In this document: piece after piece, positions 6,949-14,292 of the stretch
Layout: each line of letters opens with the position of its first letter
How positions within the stretch are numbered: the stretch's first letter is position 1
Origin: an uncultured Oscillospiraceae bacterium
Lineage (GTDB): Bacteria > Bacillota > Clostridia > Oscillospirales > Oscillospiraceae
Assembly (NCBI GenBank): GCA_944385125.1
Contig: CALWVZ010000014.1
Location: 1-37,430, forward strand
Direction of reading: 5' to 3'
Length of the DNA stretch: 37,430 bases
Notes under the pieces: model-generated
Database searches by the model: none
What the model was told of the DNA's origin: nothing
Seen by the model: only the letters and a program-made list of their open reading frames with translations
Program-made: the position numbers and the translations under genes

Positions 6949-8184
6949 GTGAGCTATATAAAAGACATTGAGCTGGCTTCTTCGGGAGAGATGAAGATAA
7001 ACTGGGTGGAGCGGAACATGCCGGTCCTGAAGGGCATAGGCGCCGATTTCGCCGCGGAAAAGCCCTTTAAGGGGCTGAAGATCGCCCTGTCGGTCCATCT
7101 GGAGGCCAAGACCGCCTACCTGTGCCGGATGCTGGAGATGGGCGGGGCCGAGATGTATGTCACCGGCTCCAACCCCCTGTCCACCCAGGACGATGTGGCG
7201 GCGGCCCTGGCCGCCGGGGGCATGGAGGTCTTCGCCCGCTACGGCTGCTCCATGGATGAATATGAGGACTGCCTTTGCCGGGTGCTGGAGGCCGGACCCA
7301 ACATCATCATCGACGACGGCGGAGATCTGGTCCATCTGATGCACACCAAATACACTTCCCTCATCCCCCAGGTGCTGGGGGGCTGCGAGGAGACCACCAC
7401 CGGCATCCACCGGCTCAGGACCATGGCCAGGGAGGGCAGCCTCCGCTTCCCCATGGTGATGGTCAACGAGGCTGACTGCAAGCACATGTTCGACAACCGC
7501 TACGGCACCGGCCAGTCGGTTTGGGACGGCATAAACCGCACCACCAACCTGATAGTTGCCGGAAAGTATGTGGTGGTCTCCGGCTACGGCTGGTGCGGCA
7601 AGGGCGTCGCCCTCCGGGGCAAGGGCCTTGGGGCCAAGGTCATAGTCACCGAGACCGACCCAGTGAGGGCCCTGGAGGCCGTCATGGACGGCTATGAGGT
7701 GATGCCCATGGCCAAAGCCGCCGGGTTGGGGGACATGTTCATCACCGTCACCGGCTGCAGCGGCGTCATCACTAAAGAACATTTTGAAGCGATGAAGGAC
7801 GGAGCCATACTCACCAACGCCGGCCACTTTGACGTGGAGGTGGACATGGCGGGGCTGGAGAAGCTGGCAGTCTCCAAATACGAGGCCAGGCACAACATTG
7901 AGGGCTATGTGCTGCCGGGCGGCAAGACCCTCTTCGCCATCGCCCAGGGCAGGCTGGTGAACCTGGCCGCAGGCGACGGGCACCCGGCGGAGATAATGGA
8001 TATGAGCTTTGCCGTCCAGGCCCTCAGCGCCCGCTATCTGTCAGAGCACGGAGCCGAACTCCGGCCCGGGGTCATTCCCGTGCCCAGAGAGCTGGACGTG
8101 GAAGTGGCCCGGCGCAAGCTGAAAGCCATGGGAGTGGAGATAGACGCCCTCAGCCCGGAGCAGCAGGCTTATCTGGGAGCATGA
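6949..8184 (+). CDS. ahcY: Adenosylhomocysteinase (SAH hydrolase)
   Basis: NAD-dependent enzyme that splits S-adenosylhomocysteine into homocysteine and adenosine, removing the product inhibitor of methyltransferases. I take GTG 6949 as start (411 residues) because GGGAGGT precedes it by 6 bases; an in-frame GTG at 6922 has no such site. Visible family marks: DDGGD (122-126), EETTTGIHRL (147-156), DNRYG, the NAD-binding GYGWCGKG (212-219) and NAGHFDVEVD. The GYGW form and the end (EQQAYLGA rather than a terminal HYRY) fit the shorter archaeal/Thermotoga-like branch, not the 430-470 residue bacterial/eukaryotic form. First gene of a run with mgtE 25 bases downstream. Cytoplasmic; confidence in function is high. 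Confidence 0.95.
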   Translation: MSYIKDIELASSGEMKINWVERNMPVLKGIGADFAAEKPFKGLKIALSVHLEAKTAYLCRMLEMGGAEMYVTGSNPLSTQDDVAAALAAGGMEVFARYGCSMDEYEDCLCRVLEAGPNIIIDDGGDLVHLMHTKYTSLIPQVLGGCEETTTGIHRLRTMAREGSLRFPMVMVNEADCKHMFDNRYGTGQSVWDGINRTTNLIVAGKYVVVSGYGWCGKGVALRGKGLGAKVIVTETDPVRALEAVMDGYEVMPMAKAAGLGDMFITVTGCSGVITKEHFEAMKDGAILTNAGHFDVEVDMAGLEKLAVSKYEARHNIEGYVLPGGKTLFAIAQGRLVNLAAGDGHPAEIMDMSFAVQALSARYLSEHGAELRPGVIPVPRELDVEVARRKLKAMGVEIDALSPEQQAYLGA

Positions 8185-8209
8185 GCTCCTTTAACAAACA
8201 CCGGGGGTG

Positions 8210-9625
8210 ATGTTTTTGGACGAAATGGAAAACAGAGAACTCATGGACTTTGAGACGCTCCAGGAAAAGCGCAGCGATGAGCTCACCGAACTGCTGGACA
8301 AGCGGGACATGAAGCAGCTCCAGCGGCGCATGGAGGAAATGAACGAGTTCGACGTGGCTGAGTTCCTCACCCAAATCGAGGACAACCGCATGCCCATGGT
8401 GTTCAGGCTCCTGTCCAAGGAGACGGCGGCAGAGGTTTTTGCCAATTTTGAGGCCCCGGAGCAGGAGCGGATAATCAACTCCATCACCGACTCTGAGCTG
8501 GCGGGAATAATCGAAGAGCTGTATGTGGACGATGCGGTGGACATGATGGAGGAGATGCCCGCCAATGTGGTCAAGCGCGTGATGCGGGCGGCCACTCCCG
8601 GTACCCGCAGCCTTATAAATCAGTACCTCCGCTATCCCGAAAACTCCGCCGGCAGCATCATGACCTCGGAGTTCGTGGACCTGAAAAAATACATGAACGT
8701 GCGGGAGTCCATTGCCCGCATCCGCCGCATAGGCGAGGACAAGGAGACCATCTACGTCTGCTTTGTCATCTCCGCAGACAGGAAGCTGGAGGGCATAGTC
8801 ACCGTCAAGGACCTGCTGTTAAACGACGACGACACCATTATCGAGGATTTGATGGACAGGAACGTGATCTTTGCCTCCACCACCGAGGACCAGGAGAGCG
8901 TCTCCGAGAAGTTCTCCGACTACGACCTGATGGCCCTGCCGGTGGTGGACACCGAGGGCCGCCTGGTTGGCATAGTCACCGTTGACGATATCATAGACGT
9001 TATGGAGCAGGAGACCACGGAGGACTTCGAGATCATGGCCGGTATCCTGCCCTCGGACAAGCCCTATTCCCGCACAGGCCCGGCAGAGATGTGGAAAAAC
9101 CGTATACCCTGGCTGATGTTCCTCATGCTCTCGGCTACCTTCACCAGCATGATACTCACCAGCTTTGAACAGATACTGGCAGTCCAGGCGGGACTGGTGG
9201 CCTTTATCCCCATGCTCATGGGCACCGGCGGCAACTCCGGCGCCCAGGCCTCCACCGCTGTGATACGCAGCCTCTCCATCGGCGACACCGAGCCCAAGGA
9301 CGCCCTGCGGGTCATATGGAAGGAATGGCGGGTGGCTCTGCTGTGCGGCTTGTCCCTCGCTCTGGTGAACTTCGGCAAGATGCTGCTGGTGGACAGCTGG
9401 CTGCTGCACAACGTCAACGTCACCGTCCTGGTGGCGGCCACAGTGAGCCTGTCCATAGTATTCATAGTGATGTTCGCAAAAGTGGTGGGAGCCATGCTTC
9501 CCCTTATCGCCGAGAAGATAGGCGTAGACCCGGCAGTGATGGCAAATCCCCTTATCTCCACCGTTACCGACGCCGTGTCCCTGCTCATATATATCTATGT
9601 AGCTAAGCTTATTTTGAACATTTAA
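8210..9625 (+). CDS. mgtE: Magnesium transporter MgtE
   Basis: Mg2+ channel/transporter, about 471 residues. The N-terminal charged helical domain (about 20-135) is followed by a CBS pair (about 140-260) that senses cytosolic Mg2+ in this family, then five membrane helices (about 290-470) with the signature PMLMGTGGNSGAQ in the pore region. The start is uncertain: ATG 8210 is used here, but GGGGGTG at 8203-8209 is too close to it and fits a TTG at 8216 (6-base spacing) better; ATG 8225 is a third option. No M-box fits in the short gap after ahcY, so Mg2+ control is probably only through the protein domains. Member of the ahcY-to-Nudix operon. Confidence 0.95.
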   Translation: MFLDEMENRELMDFETLQEKRSDELTELLDKRDMKQLQRRMEEMNEFDVAEFLTQIEDNRMPMVFRLLSKETAAEVFANFEAPEQERIINSITDSELAGIIEELYVDDAVDMMEEMPANVVKRVMRAATPGTRSLINQYLRYPENSAGSIMTSEFVDLKKYMNVRESIARIRRIGEDKETIYVCFVISADRKLEGIVTVKDLLLNDDDTIIEDLMDRNVIFASTTEDQESVSEKFSDYDLMALPVVDTEGRLVGIVTVDDIIDVMEQETTEDFEIMAGILPSDKPYSRTGPAEMWKNRIPWLMFLMLSATFTSMILTSFEQILAVQAGLVAFIPMLMGTGGNSGAQASTAVIRSLSIGDTEPKDALRVIWKEWRVALLCGLSLALVNFGKMLLVDSWLLHNVNVTVLVAATVSLSIVFIVMFAKVVGAMLPLIAEKIGVDPAVMANPLISTVTDAVSLLIYIYVAKLILNI

Positions 9626-9637
9626 GGAGCCCTGTCA

Positions 9638-10555
9638 ATGGAAGTTTCAGCCCTTCTGCCCAAGATGCTCATATTCGTCGTTCTGATGGTCGTCGGCTAC
9701 ATCTGCGCCAAGACCAAGTTCGCCGGCAAGGAGTTCACCCGGGACGCCAGCAAAATGGTCATCAACGTGTTTATGACCGCCACCATCATCAACTCCGTGC
9801 TGGTATCCGAGGCCCGGCTCAGCGGCAGAGAACTGGCCATAGTGATGCTTGCCCTGAGTATCGCCATCGTGGTGGGCTGGATATTGGCCGCCGCCAGCTG
9901 CCGGCTCATGGGGCTGGGGGAACGGGCTCCCCTTTTCGAGCTGCTCATTGCCGTGGTGAACAACATGTTCATAGCTCTGCCGGTGGTGGAGGCCCTCTTT
10001 GGCAGCGAGGCGGTATTCTACTGCTCCCTGTCCTGTATCCCCTTCAACATTATCCTTTACACCTACGGCGTGTACCGTCTCCATGGCGGCGGCGGCAAGG
10101 AGGCTATAAGGCTGAAGGATATCTTCACGGTGCCCCTGCTGGCTACCTTCGCAGCCCTGATGATCTTTATGATCCATCCGCCCATACCCGCCGTGTTCCG
10201 GGAACTGGCCGGCTCCATGTCCGCCGCAACCATGCCCCTGAGCATGATAGTCATCGGCTCCTCCCTGGGCTCCGTGGGGCTGCTGGACGCTTTTAAAAAC
10301 TGGAAGCTGTACATAATGTGCTTTATCCGGCTGCTGCTCTGCCCGCTGCTGGTGTGGCTGCTCCTGGGCTTCGTCACGGAGGATCTGGTTTTGAGGGTGA
10401 CATCCACCATCATTGCCGCCAGCCCCAGCGGAGTCATCGTCTCGGTGCTGGCTATCCAGTATGACAGGGACGCAGTATTCACCTCCGAGGGCATACTGCT
10501 TTCCACCGTCTTCTCCATGCTCACCATTCCCCTGGTGATATACATGATAATGTGA
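9638..10555 (+). CDS. AEC-family (auxin efflux carrier-like) permease
   Basis: 305 residues, almost entirely hydrophobic with about ten membrane helices in two halves. The second half has the helix-breaking PSGVIVSVLAIQYD stretch and the first a KFAGKEFTRDASKMVINVFM segment, both characteristic of AEC transporters (Mem_trans family), which export or import small organic acids and other metabolites. The start is ATG 9638 with AAGGAG 8 bases upstream, 12 bases after mgtE. Substrate cannot be read from sequence; the operon context (SAH hydrolase, an amidase) hints at a metabolite of amino-acid turnover, but that is inference. Confidence 0.85.
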   Translation: MEVSALLPKMLIFVVLMVVGYICAKTKFAGKEFTRDASKMVINVFMTATIINSVLVSEARLSGRELAIVMLALSIAIVVGWILAAASCRLMGLGERAPLFELLIAVVNNMFIALPVVEALFGSEAVFYCSLSCIPFNIILYTYGVYRLHGGGGKEAIRLKDIFTVPLLATFAALMIFMIHPPIPAVFRELAGSMSAATMPLSMIVIGSSLGSVGLLDAFKNWKLYIMCFIRLLLCPLLVWLLLGFVTEDLVLRVTSTIIAASPSGVIVSVLAIQYDRDAVFTSEGILLSTVFSMLTIPLVIYMIM

Positions 10556-10568
10556 GAGGTGAAAGACC

Positions 10569-11192
10569 ATGCATATCCCCCAGGGCGCAAGCCAGACCAT
10601 AGACATCCTCAGCTTTGAGGAGGCCCTCAGTCTCTCCGGCCGGGGCGAGGATTACGACAGCGAAAAATGGCTGTATGTGCCGGATTTCTACACGGAGTAC
10701 CGTTACATCCTGGGCACCCGGGGTAAAAACCCCCTCATCTGCATAGGCATAAACCCCTCCACCGCCCGGCCCGACGACCTGGACAACACCCTGAAATCCG
10801 TATCCCGCATCGCCGCCGGCAACGGCTATGACAGCTGGATAATGTTCAACGTCTATGCCCAGCGGGCCACCCGCCCCGACGATATGGACAGGGAGCTGAA
10901 CCTGCGGCTCCACCGGGAGAACATGGCCGCCTTCCGCTACATACTGCAAAATGTGGCCCCGGGAATCTCCCCCGCCGTATGGGCCGCCTGGGGCGCCATC
11001 ATCGAAAAGCGGCCCTACCTGCCCGGCTGCGTCCGGGAGATGGTGGAGCTGGGGCAGCAGTACGGCGCCCGCTGGCTCCGGGCCGGAAAGCGCTCCGTGA
11101 AGGGCCATCCCCACCATCCCCTGTATCTGCGCAAGGACGAAAAGACCGTAGACTTCGATATAAAAAATTATCTGGAGGGATTGAAATGCTGA
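10569..11192 (+). CDS. DUF1643 domain protein
   Basis: 207 residues. Recognisable DUF1643 pattern: an early strand with IGINPSTA followed by DDLDNT, a NVYAQRAT segment, a mid WAAWG motif and the terminal GHPHHPLYL. The family's biochemical role is not established. The product looks soluble. ATG 10569 has GAGAGGTGA upstream, 13 bases after the permease gene, and the end overlaps the next start by 7 bases, so it is probably translationally coupled to the nitrilase-family enzyme. Confidence 0.85.
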   Translation: MHIPQGASQTIDILSFEEALSLSGRGEDYDSEKWLYVPDFYTEYRYILGTRGKNPLICIGINPSTARPDDLDNTLKSVSRIAAGNGYDSWIMFNVYAQRATRPDDMDRELNLRLHRENMAAFRYILQNVAPGISPAVWAAWGAIIEKRPYLPGCVREMVELGQQYGARWLRAGKRSVKGHPHHPLYLRKDEKTVDFDIKNYLEGLKC

Positions 11193-11998
11193 AGCTCGCA
11201 GTTTGCCAGCTGAGGACCGAGCTGGACCAGGGCCGGACCATGGATAAGGCCGGCAAAATGATAAGAGAAGCCGCCGGGAACGGGGCGAACATCGTAGTTT
11301 TGCCGGAGATGTGGAATTGCCCCTACTCCAAGGAATACTTTAAAAAATACGCCGCCCTGGGTCACCACGAAGCCGTGGAGGCCATGTCCCGATGGGCCGC
11401 CGAAAACGGCGTTCTGCTGGTGGGCGGCTCCGTGCCGGAGACTGAGGAGGGCAGTATATACAACACCTGCTTTGTCTTTGACAGCCAGGGCAGGCAGATA
11501 GCCCGCCACAGGAAAGTACATCTCTTCGACGTGGACCTGCCGGGCATGAGGTTCCGTGAATCCTCCACTTTCACCCCCGGTGAAAAGATAACCGTCTTTG
11601 ACACGCCCTTCGGCAAGATGGGCTGCGCCGTCTGCTTTGACCTGCGCTTCCCGGAGCTCTTCCGGGCAATGGCGGTGAGAGGGGCGAAAATTATATTCCT
11701 CCCCGCCCAGTTCAACACCACCACCGGCCCGGCCCACTGGGAGCTGTCCCTGCGCATGAGGGCCGTGGACAACGAGCTGTTTATGGTGGGGGCCTCCGCC
11801 GCCCGCTACGAGGGATTCAACTATCCCTGCTGGGGTCACTCCACCGTATGCGACCCCTTCGGCCAGGTGATTGCCACCTGCGACGAGACCGAGCAGATAC
11901 TCTACAGCGACATCGACCAGGACAGAGTTGACGAGGTGCGCCGCTCCCTGCCCACCTTCCTGCACCTGCGCAGGGAAATATACGCCGTTGCGGAGTGA
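11186..11998 (+). CDS. Carbon-nitrogen hydrolase, omega-amidase (Nit2)-like
   Basis: 270 residues, a single nitrilase-fold domain with the full catalytic triad: Glu41 (LPEMW), Lys110 (HRKVHLFD) and Cys150 (CAVCFDLRFPE). The CFDLRFPEL context is typical of the Nit/omega-amidase branch, which hydrolyses alpha-ketoglutaramate, alpha-ketosuccinamate or deaminated glutathione, that is, repair of transamination side products. ATG 11186 is chosen because GGAGGG precedes it by 7 bases; longer readings of the frame run into the DUF1643 gene. The exact substrate is inferred from branch motifs only. Confidence 0.88.
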   Translation: MLKLAVCQLRTELDQGRTMDKAGKMIREAAGNGANIVVLPEMWNCPYSKEYFKKYAALGHHEAVEAMSRWAAENGVLLVGGSVPETEEGSIYNTCFVFDSQGRQIARHRKVHLFDVDLPGMRFRESSTFTPGEKITVFDTPFGKMGCAVCFDLRFPELFRAMAVRGAKIIFLPAQFNTTTGPAHWELSLRMRAVDNELFMVGASAARYEGFNYPCWGHSTVCDPFGQVIATCDETEQILYSDIDQDRVDEVRRSLPTFLHLRREIYAVAE

Positions 11999-12001
11999 GA
12001 G

Positions 12002-12562
12002 ATGGGAATAAGGGAAGATATAGCAAACTACCGCCCCTTCAACGAGCAGGAGCGGCGGGACAAGGCAGTCATCCTGGATTTTCTGGATAATAACGAAGAC
12101 GCCTTTCTCCGCAGCAATCTCATCGCCCACATGACCGCCTCCGCCTGGATAGTGAACCCGGAACGCACAAAGACCCTGCTGGTCTATCACCGCATCTTCG
12201 ACTCCTGGTCCTGGACCGGGGGCCACGCCGACGGAGAGGAGGACTTGCTGGCGGTGGCCCTGCGGGAGGTGCGGGAGGAGACGGGAGTCAAAAACCCCCG
12301 GCCCCTGAGCGAGGATATCTATTCGCTGGAAGCGCTTACCGTGGACGGCCACGAGAAAAACGGGGAGTATGTGCCCAGCCACCTGCACATGAACGTGACC
12401 TACCTGCTGGAGGCCGAGGAAAGCGAGACTCTCCACATCTGCCGGGAGGAGAACAGCGGCGTTGCCTGGTTCTCCCTTGATGAGGCCCTGGCCGCCTCCA
12501 CCGAGCCCTGGTTTGTGGAGAGGATATACAAAAAGCTGAATGAAAAGCTGGAAATGATATGA
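12002..12562 (+). CDS. Nudix hydrolase
   Basis: 186 residues with a perfect Nudix box at 74-96: G, five residues, E, seven residues, then REVREETGV. The N-terminal ~45 residues form a helical lead-in, and the layout resembles the larger Nudix group that acts on nucleotide sugars or damaged nucleotides; the substrate is not predictable. The start is ATG 12002, three bases after the amidase stop, with GGAGTGAGAG upstream. It is the last gene before a strong hairpin terminator. Confidence 0.9.
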   Translation: MGIREDIANYRPFNEQERRDKAVILDFLDNNEDAFLRSNLIAHMTASAWIVNPERTKTLLVYHRIFDSWSWTGGHADGEEDLLAVALREVREETGVKNPRPLSEDIYSLEALTVDGHEKNGEYVPSHLHMNVTYLLEAEESETLHICREENSGVAWFSLDEALAASTEPWFVERIYKKLNEKLEMI

Positions 12563-12564
12563 AA

Positions 12565-12606
12565 GAACGCAGGCACCTATCTCCGGTGCCTGCGCTCTTT
12601 AGTTTT
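12565..12606 (+). terminator. Rho-independent terminator of the ahcY operon
   Basis: A 10-bp perfect stem (12568-12577 with 12585-12594, arms CGCAGGCACC/GGTGCCTGCG) with a seven-base loop, followed by CTCTTTAGTTTTT. It separates the six-gene plus-strand operon from the convergent hxlR-type gene. Confidence 0.85.
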
Positions 12607-12628
12607 TATATTCCATGACAGACCGGCT

Positions 12629-12961
12629 TTACAGCCTGTTTTTGTCTCCCCACTCGCACATTCCGTCCAATATTGGTATAAGGGAGCGGCCTCTGTCTGT
12701 TAGGCTGTATTCCACCTTGGGAGGGATCTGGGGATATTCCTCACGATGTACCAGCTGATCTGCCTCCAGTTCCTTCAAAGTGGAGCTGAGAGTTTTATAG
12801 GAAATGTTGCCTATATATTTCTTCATCTCATTGAAACGAACTACGCCAAATTCCATCAGCGTGTAAAGAATGGTCATTTTATATTTCCCGTTGATAAGGG
12901 AAAGGGTGTAGCTGAAACCGGTGGTTCCAAGGCTTTCATTGGATATGCAGCGCTCACTCAT
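12629..12961 (-). CDS. HxlR-family redox-sensing-type repressor
   Basis: 110 residues, a winged helix-turn-helix of the HxlR (DUF24) family: LINGKYKMTILYTL, the recognition region NISYKTLSSTLKELEAD and the wing VHREEYPQIPPKVEYSLT. ATG 12961 follows AGGAG; an upstream ATG in frame would read through the intergenic operator. Cys5 lies in the same N-terminal place as the redox-active Cys of Bacillus YodB and related quinone/diamide sensors; a second Cys is at 102. It is divergent from two flavodoxin-fold reductases, the usual targets of such regulators, so I infer repression of them until the Cys is oxidised or alkylated. Base composition around here is visibly lower in GC than the flanks, which may indicate acquisition. 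Confidence 0.88.
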   Translation of the reverse strand: MSERCISNESLGTTGFSYTLSLINGKYKMTILYTLMEFGVVRFNEMKKYIGNISYKTLSSTLKELEADQLVHREEYPQIPPKVEYSLTDRGRSLIPILDGMCEWGDKNRL

Positions 12962-12980
12962 TTTGCACTCTCCTATAGGT

Positions 12981-13007
12981 AAGTACTGCACATTAATGTG
13001 CGTACTT
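12981..13007. promoter_or_regulatory. Candidate HxlR operator palindrome
   Basis: A perfect 14-bp palindrome GCACATTAATGTGC (12988-13001) is flanked by AAGTAC (12981-12986) and GTACTT (13002-13007), giving a near-symmetric 27-base site with one extra T on the left. It overlaps the -35 box of the forward reductase promoter and lies at the start point of the reverse promoter, so one bound dimer could shut off both directions. Confidence 0.6.
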
Positions 13008-13033
13008 GCGTATGTATTTATTCTCGCTATAAT
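13006..13033 (+). promoter_or_regulatory. Forward promoter of the reductase pair
   Basis: TTGCGT (13006-13011), 16-bp spacer, TATAAT (13028-13033). The -35 box touches the palindrome. It drives the reductase gene starting at 13086. Confidence 0.6.
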
Positions 13034-13043
13034 TATATTGCAA
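13015..13043 (-). promoter_or_regulatory. Reverse promoter of the HxlR gene
   Basis: On the minus strand TTGCAA (13043-13038), 17-bp spacer, TAAATA (13020-13015). It overlaps the forward promoter face to face, so transcription in the two directions should compete. Confidence 0.5.
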
Positions 13044-13085
13044 GCAGCAATAATGTCAATCATATAAATTGGGGAGGAAATATTT

Positions 13086-13631
13086 ATGAGTAAGAAGATA
13101 CTGGTCATCACCGGCAGTCCGCGCCGGAAAGGCAACAGCTTTGCCATGACCGATGCATTTATCAAGGCCGCCGAAGAGCGGGGCCATAGCGTAAAAAGAT
13201 TTGATGCGGCAATGATGAAGCTGGGTGGCTGTCATGCCTGTGAGACCTGCTACAGAACCGGAAAAGCCTGCTCCTATGATGACGACTTCAACACCATAGC
13301 CCCGGATATACTGGAGGCTGACGCCATCGTGTTCACCATGCCGGTCTACTGGTATTCCATCCCATCACAGATCAAGGCGGTTATAGACCGTATCTATTCC
13401 CTGGTGGTAGGCGGCAAGGACATTTCCGGGAAAGAATGCGCCCTTATTGCCTGCTGTGAGGAGGAAGACCCGACAGTACTGGATGGCGTACGTATTCCCA
13501 TGGAGCGCACGGCGGCCCTGAACAAGTGGAAAATGGTGGGCGAGGTCCTGGTTCCGGGGGTGCTGAATGTAGGCGATATCAAAAAAACCGACGGCTGCGC
13601 CCAAGCTGCCGCTCTTGCAGAGAAATTTTAA
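13086..13631 (+). CDS. NAD(P)H-dependent FMN reductase / iron-sulfur flavoprotein-like
   Basis: 181 residues, flavodoxin-like fold. FMN phosphate loop GSPRRKGNSF (10-19) follows the first strand; MPVYWYSIPSQIKAVIDR is the second FMN-contacting signature. A cysteine cluster C49-x2-C52-x2-C55-x6-C62 resembles the compact motif of iron-sulfur flavoproteins, one residue longer in its last gap, so a [4Fe-4S] cluster is possible. Such enzymes reduce quinones, azo or nitro compounds. ATG 13086 has GGGGAGG 8 bases upstream. First of two paralogous genes divergent from the HxlR repressor. Confidence 0.85.
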   Translation: MSKKILVITGSPRRKGNSFAMTDAFIKAAEERGHSVKRFDAAMMKLGGCHACETCYRTGKACSYDDDFNTIAPDILEADAIVFTMPVYWYSIPSQIKAVIDRIYSLVVGGKDISGKECALIACCEEEDPTVLDGVRIPMERTAALNKWKMVGEVLVPGVLNVGDIKKTDGCAQAAALAEKF

Positions 13632-13650
13632 TTGTGTAGAGGGGCCGGTT

Positions 13651-14202
13651 ATGAGTAAAAAGATAGTGATATTAAACGGAAGCCCCAGAAAGAACGGCAA
13701 CACATCGGCCCTTGTAAAAGCCTTCAGCCTGGGTGCAGAAAGCGCCGGGAACACCGTGAAGGAATTTTTCCTGTCGGACATGGATATACACGGCTGCAAA
13801 GGTTGCTTTTGCGGCCACAGCGGCAGGGCGTGCCCATGCGTCCAGAAAGACGATATGGACAGAATATATCCCTATGTGAGAGAATGTGATGTTTTAGTAT
13901 TGGCTTCGCCCCTATATTATTGGACCATGAGCGGCCAGGTGATAACGGCTATCGACCGTTTGTTTGCATTGGAGGAAGGCGAAAGCAATCTGCTGAGAGG
14001 TCACGGTCGATCCTGCGCTTTGCTTATGGCGGCAGAGGGCAACGGCTTTGAGGATGTGTTGGGGTACTACAGGCACCTGGCGGAGCATTTGCAGTGGAAA
14101 GACCTGGGCGCAGTCCTTGCCGGCGGCAACGGAGAATGCGGAGACATTCAGGGAAAACCGGAGCTGGAAAAGGCAGAAGAGCTGGGGCGCTCCATCCGCT
14201 GA
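13651..14202 (+). CDS. Second flavodoxin-fold NAD(P)H reductase with Cys cluster
   Basis: 183 residues, related to the preceding protein: GSPRKNGNTSA phosphate loop (10-20) and ASPLYYWTMSGQVITAIDR. Its cysteines (49, 52, 54, 61, 63) differ in spacing from the upstream paralogue, so cluster type, if any, may differ. ATG 13651 is preceded by AGAGGGG and lies 19 bases after the first gene; an earlier in-frame start overlaps that gene and has no ribosome site. The pair probably acts in detoxification of electrophiles under HxlR control. Confidence 0.85.
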   Translation: MSKKIVILNGSPRKNGNTSALVKAFSLGAESAGNTVKEFFLSDMDIHGCKGCFCGHSGRACPCVQKDDMDRIYPYVRECDVLVLASPLYYWTMSGQVITAIDRLFALEEGESNLLRGHGRSCALLMAAEGNGFEDVLGYYRHLAEHLQWKDLGAVLAGGNGECGDIQGKPELEKAEELGRSIR

Positions 14203-14218
14203 GAGGCAATAGTTAGAT

Positions 14219-14255
14219 AAAAGGACGGGGCACTTTTAATGCCGCCGTCCTTTTT
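14219..14255. terminator. Bidirectional terminator between reductase and thrS
   Basis: AAAAGGACGG(GGCA) pairs with (TGCC)CCGTCCTTTT around a loop at 14233-14239, with one bulged base at 14244. T tracts flank both sides, so it can end the plus-strand reductase operon and the minus-strand thrS transcript. Confidence 0.8.
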
Positions 14256-14292
14256 GAATCCTAATTCTCCCTCGGAGAAACTTACGTTATTT

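Noticed and set aside
10979-11185. Longer start for the nitrilase-family gene
   Set aside because: It would overlap most of the DUF1643 C-terminus; the enzyme's first strand begins right at ATG 11186 with a good ribosome site.
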